From assembly GCA_021018995.1 (NCBI GenBank), contig JAJIZI010000021.1:248001-312000 (forward strand): a DNA stretch of 64,000 nucleotides. Reading direction: 5' to 3'. The notes under the pieces were generated by a model. The model was not told the origin of the DNA. It saw nothing but the letters and a program-made list of their open reading frames with translations, and searched no databases. This document shows, one piece after another, positions 1 to 12,299 of the stretch (positions are counted from its first letter, which is position 1; each line of letters begins with the position of its first letter). The DNA comes from Chloranthus sessilifolius (Eukaryota > Streptophyta > Magnoliopsida > Chloranthales > Chloranthaceae). Position numbers and translations under genes: made by a program.

Positions 1-2362
1 CGGAACAGATACCAAGGGCAAAACAGGGATTCTGAGTTGAGAGGTAGCTTATAGAGGAAGGAAGGGGAGACAAGAGAGGAGAGACTTCCACTCTTCTTCT
101 CCTTCATCCCCTGCCCTAACTGCTCCATTAACTGGAGATCTGTGCTAAGAAAGTTTGAAAGAGATCCCTGGTGAGAGAAGAAAAGGGTTAGCAAGAGAGA
201 AGATGAGAGATTTCTAAGCTAGAGGAGCTAGACCTAAGTGATTGAGTTACCTGGGGTTTAAGATTGGTGTGAGAGACCTTGATCTGACGAACCAGAGCTG
301 AAGAGCTTATCGCCGGATCCGGATCGAGGAAGAGCTCCGAGATCTAGGTTTGAAACCCTCTTTTCGGGTCATTGCCGGAACCCCAAGAAACCCACGAACA
401 AGGTGAGTTGTGTGTGTTAAATAGGGTTAAATGAGTAGTTTAAAGGGTGTGTTTATGATGTATTAATGGTGATTGCACAACCATTAATGGAGAGAGAGCA
501 AAAATGGAAGGAAGGTGAACTCCATTAATGACAGCTTTGCTGTCATTGGTGATCGATCACCAAGGTGGTGATCGATCACTGAGGGTTGGTGATCGATCAC
601 CAAGGACTGGTGATCGATCAATCTGTATAAGCCAGAGAGTTGAGAAGTTGAGGCCCGAGGTGGTGATCGATCACCAAGGTGGTGATCGATCTACAATGAG
701 TCTGGTGATCGATCACCAAGGTGGTGATCGATCTACATATAGAGCAGTGACCGATCACCAAGGTGGTGATCGATCAATTTGTATAAAAATTAATGAGGAC
801 AGAGGGAGGAGTTTTTGAAACTTGCTATGGTGATCGATCACCAAGGTGGTGATCGATCTACAGAAGAGTTGGTGATCGATCACCAAGGAGGTGATCGATC
901 AACCTAGACTGTGTTGAGGAAGAGATATGGAGGTTGGTGATCGATCACAATGTGGTGATCGATCTGGGTGGTGATCGATCTACGGTGGGTGGTGATCGAT
1001 CACTCACTATTTTGTCTCTTGACTTCATGAAGTAGACACCGGGATATTGTGCGGGTAGTTCTCCGACATTCCTAACACTTAATGTCTTTGTGCATATGGT
1101 ATAGGATAAACCACGACACGTCGAAAAAAGCTTTGGATTTGCTTAGAAGATAAACCGATCCGAGGTAGGGAAAATTCAACTTAAAGTGTATCTAAATTTA
1201 ATTGCATGATATCTTAACATCGTATTCTATCTCTGATTTTCGAAAGCATGCCTGCATATGTATTAAACTCGATTCCGTATTCGATATCATTTCTTCTTTG
1301 CATATGCTCTGATAATAATCTGCTCTGATAATCTGCTCTGAAAATCTGATTCATGAGGTAATAAGTATGTATTTGATTTGAGGTTTAATATTCAGACGAT
1401 CCCCACCGACTCGGCGGTATATCCGTTTCTTGCACAATGTGCAGTTGCTTGAAAATCCTCGGCAAAATATGCACTCCATGTGTGGGGCATTATTGCATTC
1501 CTGAAAATTGTTCATTGAACGACGATTGGTTGGGGTTTCCTATCGGCACAAATCTGGCTACCACGTGATATATATACACGGGAGTTACTTAAGTTAGAGA
1601 TATGTATGATTTAAGTCATTTAAATCTAATAAGCACAGCATCTTGCTAATTCCGAAGTTCAGTTTACTTTTGCCAGTTATGCATTCTGATTTCCTGCATG
1701 TTTGAGCATCAATCTATATCTGTTCAGTTTCGTTTCACTTATCGATCTAAGATATGTTCTGCAATCATGTTTAATAATTTAGATGTAAATTAATTGAAAT
1801 TCTTCTACTGAGCTAGGATGTAGCTCACCCTGCTTTCTGAAATCTTTTAGGTTCTGAGGCTGCAGTGCCCGGTACTGAGAGCGATCCGGATTATCAGCCG
1901 GATCCCGAGGCCGAGGCAGAGGACGAGGAGACGGACGTTCAGGCGGACGAGTTCTATCCTTAGCCTGGGTATTGATGCCCGACATTTTGTACTTTTGATC
2001 TTTTGGATTTACGGTGTGCCTGGTGGCCACCTTGGTATAAACATATGTAGTTCTACATTTATTTATTATATGTTAGTCCACATTCCATTCCGGAACCACT
2101 ATCGGGAACCATGGTTTGGGTGATGTACGTCCATCACCGATGGTTCTTCCTGGTTCCTTTTTGGGAAGGTGTATGTTTTTCCTTACATTTAAATATTGTT
2201 GACGTGTATTTAGTGTAGGAATTGGTTGACTCCGACTACCGCTGCTCGGATGTGTCCACCTAGCTTCCGCTATATGCGCGGACACGTGTGATCGATCCGG
2301 GATCATCCAGAGTATGATCCTAATGGCACGGGTTTCTGGAAACGGAAATCCGGGCTGTTACA
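1..2362 (+). mobile_element. 3' part of a long Ty3/gypsy-style LTR (left end outside window)
   Basis: The stretch ends in CCGGGCTGTTACA at 2,362 and resembles in layout two other long LTRs in this window (24,421-27,227 on the minus strand and 56,417-58,793 on the plus strand). Shared landmarks are a donor-like AG|GTGAGT near 402, a tract reading GAGCTAGGATGTAGCTCACC near 1,811, an acceptor-like TTTTAG near 1,850 followed by an acidic reading tract, and a CACCGATGGTTC block near 2,136. No primer-binding site follows the end, so it is a solo LTR or a 3' LTR. The TGTAA...TTACA-type ends are typical of Tekay/Del chromoviruses, but no coding region is present to prove the family. Age is not measurable because there is no partner LTR. 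Confidence 0.7.
540..1010. repeat. Array of GATCGATC-centred palindromes inside the LTR
   Basis: About sixteen copies of a GGTGATCGATCACC-type palindrome, many paired through CAAGGTGGTGATCGATC, are spread over 470 bases with variable spacers. The array lies between the donor-like site at ~402 and the acceptor-like site at ~1,850 of the LTR. Reading frames through it are repeats of VIDHQGGDRS and are probably not coding. Confidence 0.9.
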
Positions 2363-2427
2363 ATTTTAGTAGTTGTTAGATACATTAAAAAAGATAATAG
2401 ATTTCAATACCTCATACTTCTTATCAG

Positions 2428-5197
2428 GTATGGGCCCTTGAACGCATACCTGTCTTAGCTCCTGCTTCAATACCCATGAGATTTCCAAGGTATCAGAGGT
2501 ACTACTCATATGTTCCGCTACAGCGCGAAATGTATGAATTCGCTTTGAAAAGTGTCGAGGTAAGAGAGCCTATAACTGTGTTGTTGCTTTAGTGGTATAT
2601 ATTTTATCAAAATTTATGTTGATGATGAAATATAATGGTTTTCGTAGGTGACGACCGAGATTAAAGTCACACTTCAGGAATCTAGGATGTCAGTCATTCT
2701 TGATGCCTTGAACGCAAGAGCACTAGAAGGCAGTAAGGCAGAGTTGGTTCTAAAGCGAGTAGCCAGTGTAGAGAATCAGATGCGATTGATGAAGAAAGAA
2801 ATGCATGATTTGAAGGTATTATATAAAAGTAAAAATTAGGGGGCTTCATGATTTTCTTTTCATTTTCGTTTCAGTATAATGTCATAATAATATAAAATAT
2901 GTTAATACAGCACCCGAAGAAGAAAAAGCCTTCGGTATCAGAATCCAAAGTAGAAGGTGTACGTATGAAGTCGTCGGAGAAAGTCCGAAAGGTAGTACAG
3001 AACATTGTTCAATTCGTTTATAATCAACAATTAGTGCCCTGGGACAAATATTCACATCATTACCCACTTGCGTACTAAATAGGAATCAGGGATCAATACA
3101 ACACCTCGAAGTGAAAGTGTAAGATAACAGAGGAATGACCAGCGAAATAACGCTCCCATGGTATCGCCTCATATTTTTTACCTAGATTATCTTTTTTAAA
3201 ATACTATCCCATTAATGTTATTGACATTTTTTTTTTTTAGATTTTCTTTTTTAAAATAGTATTTCATTAATGTTATTGACATCATTACGCACTCGCGTAC
3301 TAAACAGGGATCAGGGATCAATACTACCGCTCCAAGTGACAATGTAAGACAACAGAGGAATGAGCAACCAAATAACGCTCCGACCGTATCACCTCGTATT
3401 TTTAACTCAGATTTACCTTTTTAGAATGCTTCACATGAATTTTTAAGATAAAAATTTTTCTCTATCATAAAACAGGGGTATAACATGAGATTTTCATTTG
3501 AATCAAGAGAGGAGGATGCGACAGTACCAAAGAATACTAGAGTTGAAAAGGATTTTATCGACATCGAGAGTGATGGGCAAGAACTGCTACGAGATAATTC
3601 TACAAATCCAACCGTAGGTCAATCTAGAAATTATAACGTAGAGGGCATGAAAGAGGAGTTGCACAAGTCCTTTGAAGAAATAGGGAAAAGAGTGCCGAGA
3701 AAGTCATGTTGGTTGAAAACTCCATATCAAGCATATGAAAATCCGAGGAGAACGAAGAATAAGATGAATGCTAAGGAGGTGCGTAAGTTTTTTTTACTAT
3801 AATAATAGATCAGTTCAATACCCATGCTTACTCTAACTCTGTATAGCAAGTGGGGTTTGAAAATCACACTGCTAAACGAGAATTAAGCTTCGAAGAAAAT
3901 TGTCTCGTCGAAAAGTACTGGCGTGACCCGAATGACAAGTTAGTTTTCGTGTACCTATTTTATTTGACTCCTACTTAGGCATTAGGAAGTATGTTATGAT
4001 TTATAACAATTAGTTAAAATTTTGTACAGTCTCTTCGTTAATCCTCATGGGGTAAACGTGAAGAAGAGTTCATGTCTTATAAGAGAGAAGTGATACCCCT
4101 CTCAGAGCTTCGAACACAACGCCCCCCGGTTTGGCTATCAGGAGCGGTAAGAAAGTGCCTAATTCATTGTCGTAAATAATTGAGACGTTTAAATTAGATA
4201 TGTTTGTGACATTACTAATTTTTAACGGGTGAATAATATAGGTTATGGATGCGTATATAGTTTTGTTAAAGAAAAGACAGGAAAAATACAAGGATCAATT
4301 CCAGTCGTGCCATATTTTCCATACGTGGTATCTTGTAAGTCGTATCATCATCCCATACAATCCTTTCATTATGAATGAAATTAGGTACTTTACCGTACTT
4401 CTTGCCATCAGGTTTTGTTGTGTAATGCGCATAAGGAATATGAGAAACTCGTGGCCCGGGATAAGGATGCAAAGAAATTGGATGGTTCATTGCCAACAAC
4501 CTTAATATTAAGTCGCAATTTAATAAAAGCCTCTGACCCAAAACATGTTGGATATCCAATTACTAGGGTCGATAAGGTAATATTTGTTGAGTTGGGTTCT
4601 AAAATTTCCATTTGGGCTTTATCATGCGAATAATTGGTTGATTTTGTGTGCAGATATTTATTCCCATACACAGGGAGTCACCTGGACATTGGGCGCTGTT
4701 TATTATCAATGTAAAGGAGAAGAGGGTTGAGGTCCTCGATTCATTGGATTGTAATCCTTTGTCGAAGTACCAAGAGGAAACTATTGTGTTGGTAAGTTTA
4801 TTTGTCATAGAACATATTAAACTACTCCCATGGTTGTGTTAAACATTGCTAACTACGTTTCTTCCTGGAAGATATATAGAATGAATTTTTGCCACTGCTA
4901 TTGAGCCATCTGGGAGACGACATGTTGGATTTGGGTAATTGGTCATGGTTGGGTCCTGCAGACATTCCTAGGCAGACCAATGGCTGGGATTGTGGAATGT
5001 TCGTCCTAAAATATAGATTATTCTTCCCGCGGCCTTCCCTATTCCTTCAACCAGGTAAATTTTTTTTGAGTTCGTCGCCTTTACTAATTCAACTTTCTTC
5101 CTGAATTGAGCCTTTCATTTTTTGATACCAGGAAGACATGATATATTTTAGGCGGCGAACGGCATTTGAGATCATTGTGGGGGCAGCCGAACCATAG
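2428..5197 (+). pseudogene. Ulp1-type (C48) cysteine protease gene of transposon style, multi-exon, 5' end missing
   Basis: A spliced gene whose C-terminal part is a SUMO-protease-like (Ulp1, peptidase C48) domain of the kind carried by plant MULE and CACTA transposons. Exons inferred from GT-AG borders and open phase: 2,428-2,559, 2,648-2,815, 2,911-2,991, 3,476-3,778, 3,847-3,938, 4,030-4,146, 4,242-4,334, 4,412-4,576, 4,654-4,791, 4,872-5,054 and 5,132-5,197 (ending MIYFRRRTAFEI... and TAG). The protease motifs are ESPGHWALFI (catalytic His), VLDSLD (Asp) and QTNGWDCGMFV (Gln of the oxyanion hole and catalytic Cys), in the right order. A basic KKKKPS stretch in the third exon could be a nuclear signal. 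The frame does not hold through the exons at 4,030 and 4,872, so this copy is probably dead. Upstream exons would fall where the long LTR now lies. Whether it belonged to a MULE or a CACTA element cannot be told. Confidence 0.75.
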
Positions 5198-5540
5198 ACG
5201 CTTGCTGACACAGGTATACAAATGATAGTACAAGAGAACACCTTTTTGGAATTTGTTCAGTTACATTCACTTCACTAGGCCTGATAAGCATCTAGATGTT
5301 TGTGGTAATGTCTTGTATAAGTGAACTGGTTCTCTCACATTACATTCACTAGGGGTGATAGGCATCTAGATGGAATTGGTTCTCTCACATTCACTGAACC
5401 CTATATTCACTGAACCCTATATTAATTTTTTTGGCTCAATTAATGAAGTAGGTCCTCAAAATTGTTTTCTCCCAATCTTCGATGCGAATTTTATTTTCAA
5501 TGAGGGTCATCAAATCAGACAACACACATTTTTAATGACA

Positions 5541-5812
5541 CTACAAAAAAAAGGAATTTTGGAGACGGTTATTATAGACGGGTTTTCGAAGCCGTCTCCA
5601 CTAACCATTTATTAAAGACAGCTATTCAAAAGCCGTCTCGAATGTTTTTATTAGGGACGGCTAAGGCCGTCTCCCTATATAAAATAACATATAGAGACAA
5701 TCATGACCCTCTCAATAAGGATCACTTCATGTATAGTTAGGTGAGAACTTTAGGAGACTATCCTAAAAACCGTCTCCAAAAGTCTCATTAACACCAATAG
5801 ACACGAGTTCAA
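5541..5812 (+). mobile_element. CACTA (En/Spm) transposon terminus
   Basis: CACTACAAAAAAAAGG at 5,541 is the classic CACTA end, and it is followed by subterminal copies of an AGCCGTCTC / GAGACGG motif in both orientations (5,559-5,790), the expected transposase-binding repeats. The element should extend rightward. I found no matching GTAGTG end, so it is a truncated or eroded remnant. The Ulp1 gene lies on the outer side of this end, so the two are not obviously one element. Confidence 0.75.
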
Positions 5813-6159
5813 GCCGTTAGGGTCACTATTTTAGTGCATAGGTTTTCATATTTTTGTTTAGCACTGTATAAAAACTCTTCCCATATAAAATGAGTTGCAT
5901 ACACGACCTCTATTGTTTTTCTGAATTTGTCTCCCCCCCTCTGTCCCTCTCCAAAAAAGTGGGTGTAGACCTGGTGTTGTGGTGGAAACAAGGTGGTACA
6001 AAACCATTTTTTAGTACAGAAAAATTGTTTCGTTCCCACCACAAAAGACGCCAAATTCAATAGGCTACTATTTTCCCGAAACTTCTTGATTCATGACTCT
6101 GTTAAGAGATTCATTTGGCACAAGTTATTTTCCCCTCGATCTCTTTTTTCTTTTTTTTG

Positions 6160-6245
6160 TAGGTGAGCCGAGATTGAACCTGCGACCTCAATCTCCTCTT
6201 ACTCGAAGTAGACAACTCTGAAAGCACCAACTCACACCCCATAGA
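6160..6245 (-). mobile_element. tRNA-derived SINE-like fragment
   Basis: Read on the minus strand it contains CAGGTTCAATCTCGG, a good B-box of a tRNA-type RNA polymerase III promoter, downstream of GTGAGTTGGTGC, a weak A-box. A T-rich run (A-rich on the element's strand) lies at 6,143-6,160, as expected for a SINE tail. Short and eroded. Confidence 0.4.
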
Positions 6246-6760
6246 TTTTCTCTTAGATGGCGTAGAAGACTGCTCAGAGGGAAATGCAGAACATAAGAAC
6301 TCCTCGTCCTCCATAAAGAAGCTGTAAATTCTCTATCATTAGCAAAAAATGTAACGCATCCTCCTTAAACCCAGATGCAACACCCATCTAATTAAATTTT
6401 TGACCAAAGCAGAAGACTAATAGAAAGACTCCCAGTGTCTCAGTTGTCATTATAAAAGCAGAGCACTTGTAGGCAATCCAAAGTTGCATGACTAACTTTT
6501 ATAACTTTTTTTTCTCTCTTTAAAGATTTTTCAACACTTGCTCTATGAGGCTCGTTTTTATATCAATATTCAATAAGTTCTTATAGCTCCTCTACAGTGA
6601 AAACCTATCCCTCGTGTTTCATACGAGATATAGATAGATCTATCCCTTTAAGAAATGCATAAGTTTTGGCATATAAACCTATTGTTCAATAGCAACTCAT
6701 TGGTTGAGTTGATTAGTTTACATAGTTTTGTTAGTGGACGAGTTAACCTACAATGCAATG

Positions 6761-6841
<81 letters not shown>

Positions 6842-8707
6842 CATTCCATCTCGGCACCCTAATTCGACCAATATATAAGCCTACCATTAAATATTGACTC
6901 ATTGGGTGAGTTGATTAGTAGATATATTTTTATTAGTAGATGAGTTAGACACTGAGAACTTACAATGCGATAAATGGTATTTACCTTGTTAAAATCCTCA
7001 AAAGTGTGATTTGGTTATAGGTACTTAAGAGCCAATGGGTGATGCCTAATGGTAGTTTCACAATGGACCTAAGACATTTGTGGTGCTTAGGGACAAGACG
7101 CTTGTGTGGGGTCTCGCTAGCATAGTGTAGTTGGCGCTTATTGTCTACGTTTGCCTTCCTTCTATCTTTATTGTAGCAATTCTTGAGTACGTATCCTTCT
7201 GTTTATATTGTCTACAACCGCTCATTGAAAACAATTTGTTTGTAATAAGATTGCTCATTGTACACAACTACTACACAAAACATTATTCCATCTACCATAT
7301 CCCATAAAGTGGCCCGAGAATTAAGTGCAGTGTTAACCTATAAGAACTTATTGAATATTGATTGTTATCAGTGTGAACATTTTCTTAGAAATTAATATTA
7401 AGAAGTGAAAAACTTGTAAAAAGGCCATTTTGGTATTTTTTCGGTTATATGATACATATCAGGTTTGAGATGGTCTGATATTTGACCTCTGTGACCCGAT
7501 ATTTGACCTCATACAGAATCAGAGGTTATATTGACCGATATTTAAAACCGTGAGCAACAGTATAACTTAAAGGGCATAGAAATCCGTTCGGGCCTCGAGA
7601 TCCATGAGAAACAAAACGTCAGCTCATTACTCACGTGGTGCTGGTTGCTTTGGGACACAATCTGAAGATCAAACATCCACCATTTGATATCACGTGTACC
7701 AAAATGATGCCGCTTGTACAAAAGGAATCACCCATTCACTCATTGAGAGTGAACTTAAAAGATTTAGTATCAATGAGTGTACCAAAATGATGCCGCTTGC
7801 ACTTAATTCTCGGGCCACTTTATGGGTAAAGTTTAAACTTTATGGGATAGGTTTTCACTGTAGGGATAGGTTTTCACTTAAACTTCTCCCATATGATATG
7901 TCATTCATCCATCCATGGTGCCTCGGTCAATCTCCCTCTAAACTTGTCAAGCACAGTAAGTCCATAAAAACTTGTCAAATTATACAAAAAGAGTCGATAT
8001 AAACTTTTCATCTTCCACAAAGTGGGCTGATAAACATTTATGGAGAAATTTCCACATGGTCTCACGTTTTAACAACGAACTTCATTTCTACTATTTAGCT
8101 GATGCAATTTCAATCTGTTGCAGGTTCATTCACCTTTTGATAGCAATCGGAGGCATACTTGTCATGGTGGAAGTAAGGATTTGCAGCTTTCATATTCGTT
8201 GATCGCGACTGGAAAGAGGCGAAGAGTGCAGTCTACTTGTTAGGGGTGTAAATTATTGTTTGGTATTATATGTGAAATCTACATGTAAAATGAAGGGTAT
8301 GTAATGGTCAAGCCACAATTTGCAGTGGGTAGTTTATATGCTGTTGGTGCCACATTTGCATTGTTTACTCATTCTAGGTAAATTATACTACATTTTTTTC
8401 AGCTCTTATTTTGGATGGACACCTTAAGTTTTCCAGGCATGATTTAAAATATCAGTTCCTTATGGATCGCAACAATAGGTATATTCTGGTACCGGTGTCT
8501 ATAAAGAGGATATGAAAATGTATATTAATATGTTTGTATCAGCCGGTGCCCATCAAGACCTTTTCTTGGAAATTCTAATCAGTTGGTAGTACTTAGTGGA
8601 CGTCCGAACTTGAAATCTCACTCTCATTTTCATTGCAGGTAAAAAGTAGAGCTTATTGCTTGGTAAAATTTTGTAAGGGAGTAAAGTATCAAATGGTGCA
8701 AATGTGG
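6246..8707. other. Gene-poor stretch with one (TA)n tract and a local duplication
   Basis: No gene recognised. It holds the (AT)n microsatellite at ~6,764-6,836 and a local duplication of TGTACCAAAATGATGCCGCT (near 7,696 and 7,778). A phrase around 7,300 (CCCATAAAGTGGCCCGAGAATTAAG) recurs inverted near 7,800. The sequence around 8,120-8,400 reads like the tail of an old transcript, but nothing supports a gene. Confidence 0.5.
6764..6836. repeat. (AT)n microsatellite
   Basis: About 36 AT units without interruption. Open frames through it (IYIYIY...) are artefacts. Confidence 0.95.
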
Positions 8708-8720
8708 GTGTTATTAAAAT

Positions 8721-8742
8721 CGGCAATAAAATCGGCTAGGTT

Positions 8743-8810
<68 letters not shown>

Positions 8811-8955
8811 TTTTTATTATATATATTTGTTTTATTAAATCTATCCTTATTTTTAACCATTAGATCATTTTTTAATAAATAAGTAGCTGAGAAGGTTAAT
8901 TGGCTAATTTTAGAAATAGAGGTATTTTTTAACCTAGCCGATTTTATTGCCCAAC
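8721..8955. mobile_element. Short inverted-repeat element with (AT)n core
   Basis: GGCAATAAAATCGGCTAGGT near 8,722 is repeated inverted as ACCTAGCCGATTTTATTGCC at about 8,933-8,952, with (AT)n at ~8,758-8,808 between. This looks like a MITE of about 230 bp. The right end overlaps sequence shared with the Helitron copy at 32,750, so the element may be older than, or part of, that Helitron family. Confidence 0.55.
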
Positions 8956-10463
8956 CTTACTTTTTTATTATGATTTAAAATGCTAAACAAGACTTACAAT
9001 TTTATTCATTAAAACAAAATACAAAAAGAAAAAAATAATAAAATAAAACAAAAACAATCATATGTGATTAACATGGACCCAGACACCTAGGACCAACTCT
9101 TCTATTTAAACTGTTCATTTATAAGATATCCATTTAATGATCATAATTTTTGTATATGCGCATGAGTTAGTATTAGGTAAGCATCTCGAGTACTTAGGTG
9201 CTCAACCACTTTTTGAGATTTGTGTCACGTAAAAACACCATATGAAATTTTCAGTGCAAAATTTAGCATTAAATATGTTCTTATCATCGGATTTAACGCA
9301 ATCAAAAGCCACAAAGAATTAATGATATCATGCAAATCTAGATGATAGAGACCGTGTTTCATGCCAAATTCTTGACGATCTTCAATTGTTATGAATCTGG
9401 AGTTCATGTTCTGTGCCAAATTTTTATACCAAAAATATTTGTTTGTATAAAGTATTTGGCTTGTGTACTTTTATATGGTACTCATTTCACCTCTAAGCTA
9501 CACATGACATATAGGATAAAGGAGACATTACTTGCACTCAGAAATTTGGCCCTTGCATTATGTTTAAAACAAAGACCTACAAGTTTGGCGACCTCTGCTA
9601 TAAGAAAACTCCATCTAAACCGTTTGATTTGGAGCCCATCATTCAAAGATATAAAGTACAAAAGATTAGCACGAAATATAATCTTTATCATGTGATTAAA
9701 TATAGTCGAAAGCTATTATTTGAATCAACAGTTGAATCAAATAATAGCTTTTGACTATATTTAATCATATGATGAAGATTATATTTTGTGCTAATCTTTT
9801 GTACTTAACATCTTTAAATGATGGGCTCCAGATCAAATGGTTTAGATAGAGTTTTTATATAGCAGAGGTTGCCAAACTTGTACGTCTTTATTTTAAACAT
9901 GGCGCAAGGGTAAAATTTCCGAATGCAAGTAATGCTCCCACAAGATAATCGTTCAAGTGTCCATAACGTCATTAGTGGGGTGAAAAATAATCTCCAACAT
10001 TATCTGTTTAAACTTATGAAATTGCATCAACATCAATATCATTAAAAACCTAATATTAAATTGAGTCAACCAATGATGTCATTACCAGTTCACCACTTTA
10101 TGTTACAGACAGCCACCACATTCTGTGAATAAGAACTGTTGAAAAGGAGTGGACATCCACGGTCTAAAATGTAGTCAAATGATAAACAATTCACTGTGCT
10201 ATGATGTGTGAGGCAGTATCCAAACTTTGGTTGAAGTTTAGACCACAATTTTTTTTTTTTAATAGATGACAACATACGACATTACACACGATCCCAAAAA
10301 AAGTACTATCTTGGAATCAGGTGTTACGTCGCATATGATATGAAGTCTGAATGCATAGGTTCATTCATACATTAGAATCCATAAATCTTTTTCATTTTAT
10401 AAATTTATTATTATTTTTATGAAATTATAGAGCAACATATGCAAGCACGTGCATGTTTATTAG
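8930..10463 (+). mobile_element. Helitron 3' part, interrupted by an insertion at ~9,179-10,305
   Basis: Segments 8,930-9,178 and 10,305-10,463 align, in order, to 32,745-33,144 inside the short Helitron described there (shared phrases ACCTAGGACCA, CATGAGTT, GCATAGGTTCAT, TTATAAATTTATTATTATTT). The end GCACGTGCATGTTTATTAG followed by T is a Helitron-like 3' terminus with a short hairpin just before it. The ~1.1 kb between the two halves is absent from the other copy, so it inserted later; it contains the palindrome at 9,521-9,938. Confidence 0.65.
9521..9938. repeat. 418-bp near-perfect palindrome (foldback element)
   Basis: The left arm (from GGAGACATTACTTGC) is repeated as the reverse complement in the right arm (ending GCAAGTAATGCTCC), each arm about 205 bases, meeting at ~9,729 with practically no loop (GAATCAACAGTTGAATC). 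Only scattered mismatches separate the arms. A transcript would fold into one long hairpin. No coding content. Confidence 0.85.
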
Positions 10464-10689
10464 TGAATTTAAAAGTCTATCAACCTCATAGCTTATCTTG
10501 GATGGAGTTAAGACATAGTGAAATCAAGATTACAAATTAATTGTATTCTCAAATCTATGACCGTTCATTTGAAAATAGCTAGTACATTTACTAATTTTCA
10601 GTCTATATTTTCCCTCTTTACAAAAAAAATAAAGCTTATCTAACAACATCCATCTACAGGGTGAAACACGTTTCCTAATAAAATTAAGA

Positions 10690-11085
10690 GTACCGTTAAA
10701 TTCACTCATCAAATCTTTGAGGGCACCCACGCCAAAAACACATTGACAGCTTTGAATCAAATGATATAAATCATTTCTCGGTCCAATCTTTCACATAAGG
10801 ATATTGAATTCGTGGAGGTACAATCCCACAATATATAATTCATGGAGGTACAATCCCAAAATATATTTTTTATTTCAAGTGGTACATATCCAAAATAAAA
10901 GTTACCTTAAAATGAGGTGGCACTCATCTTGCTCAATTTAAGGTCACATTTTGGGATGTGCAGCAAGTGAAATAAGGTACACTAAAATCAAATGATATAA
11001 ACCTCCTTCAGCTGATTTAAAGAAGTCAATGGGTTTCAACGTGGGTGCCCGCAAAGATTCGGCAGGTGAATTTAAAGGTACGCTA
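10690..11085. repeat. Copies of a dispersed 'AATCTTTGAGGGCACC' repeat
   Basis: CAAATCTTTGAGGGCACCCACGCC at ~10,710 followed by CATTGACAGCTTTGAATCAAATGATAT and CCAATCTTTCACATAAGGATATTG recurs, diverged, near 11,030 (inverted), 22,870, 31,990, 45,650, 46,030 and 47,750. A degenerate dispersed repeat family of unknown type, about 150-200 bp per copy. Confidence 0.5.
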
Positions 11086-11094
11086 AAATTAAAA

Positions 11095-12086
11095 GGGGAA
11101 TTTATCAAATTGACCTTGTCAGATACACCTTTTTCTGTCAGGAATCCTATATTTTCACCTTTCACCTAACCGACCCACTCTAAACCAAGCCAGTTTCAGC
11201 TAGCATAAAAAGTTAGAAATACCCCTTCTTACACTTTTTTTCATTCTACATAGTTTAAAATTTTAAATATTTGCACTTTTTTATATTTACCCGATGTGGA
11301 ATAAAATCTATGCCGTCTAATTTGAAGGCCACAATATAAAATTGATGGTGTCAAAGATTGATATGAAAAAAAGGCGATATCGCCTCTTAAAAAAAAAAGA
11401 AAAATAAATTAAACAGTCAATGGTGACTCTCTAAATAGTCGCCATTGACTATAAAAAAATAAACAAATAAATAAAATAAAATAAATAAATAATTAATTTT
11501 TTAATAGTCAATAGCGATTGCTTACACAGTCGGTATCGACTGCTTAAAGAGGCGATGACAACTCTTTAAACAGTCACCATTGACTGTAAATTATTATTAT
11601 TATTATTATTTATTTATTTTTACAGTCGATGGCGACTGTCTAAACAGTTGGCATTGACTGTCTAAACAGTCGATGACAACTATTTAAAGAGTTGACATTG
11701 ACTGTTTAAAGAGTCGCCATCGCTTCTTAAAACAGTCGGTACTGACTGTCTATAGAGTTGACATCAACTGTTTAATTTAATTTTAATTTTTTTTAAGAGG
11801 CGATATTGCTTTTTTTTCGTGTCTATCTTTGGTACTATCAATTTTATATTGTGACCTTCAAATTAGACGGCATAGATCTTGTTTCACATTGTGTAAATAT
11901 AGAAAAGTGCAAATATTTAAAATTTTAAATTATGTAGAACGAAAAAAATGTAAGAAGGGGTAATTCTGACTTTTTGTGCTAGCTGGAATTCGCTCGACTT
12001 TGAGCTGGTTGGTTTGGTTAAAGGTGAAAATATAGGGTCTTTGGCAGAAAAGGTGTATCAGGCAGGGTCAAAATGATATATTTCCC
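11095..12086. mobile_element. Mutator-type foldback MITE, 992 bp, with 9-bp target duplication
   Basis: Flanked by the identical 9-mer AAATTAAAA at 11,086-11,094 and 12,087-12,095, the target-duplication size of Mutator-like elements. The long terminal inverted repeats begin GGGGAATTTATCA (left) and GGGAAATATATCA (right, reversed) and run roughly 300 bases, including AGGTGTATC, GTAAGAAGGGG, and ACGGCATAGAT / ATCTATGCCGT. The centre (11,400-11,780) is an imperfect ~22-bp satellite built on GTCGCCATTGACTGTTTAAA in both orientations. No transposase. Confidence 0.85.
11400..11780. repeat. Imperfect ~22-bp dyad satellite in the MITE core
   Basis: Alternating direct and inverted copies of CAGTC(G/A)(C/A)CATTGACTGT and GTCGATGGCGACTG, separated by TTTAAA or TCTAAA. 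It sits between the long inverted repeats of the Mutator-type MITE. Confidence 0.8.
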
Positions 12087-12299
12087 AAATTAAAATGATT
12101 ATTTCTGCCACCTGTGCAATTCCCATTAGGCTAGCACTGGAGCTGCTGCTCAGGCTAAGTACCAAATAACAAACAACTCCAAACTAAGAGTCAGATAGCC
12201 TTATGCCCTCATCTATCGATGTAAGTATTACGTGGTCGACCGTGCACATGTGCATGTCCCCAAGTACCGCAAATCGTGTAGACCTGATTACGGGTGAGG

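Noticed and set aside
528-818. 96-codon open frame with VIDHQGGDRS repeats
   Set aside because: It is the palindrome array read through; it lies in the presumptive intron of the LTR, and the other LTR copies have no matching peptide.
540-1010. CRISPR-like array
   Set aside because: Spacers are of uneven length and themselves repetitive, the repeats are short palindromes, and the host is a plant.
5541-5812. CACTA end as the boundary of the element carrying the Ulp1 gene
   Set aside because: The CACTA orientation places the element to the right, whereas the gene lies to the left; the link would need a second end that I did not find.
6648-6902. Open frames on both strands reading IYIYIY...
   Set aside because: Products of (AT)n microsatellite, which is open in every frame. 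The same holds near 24,600, 28,260, 33,250, 34,660 and 44,420.
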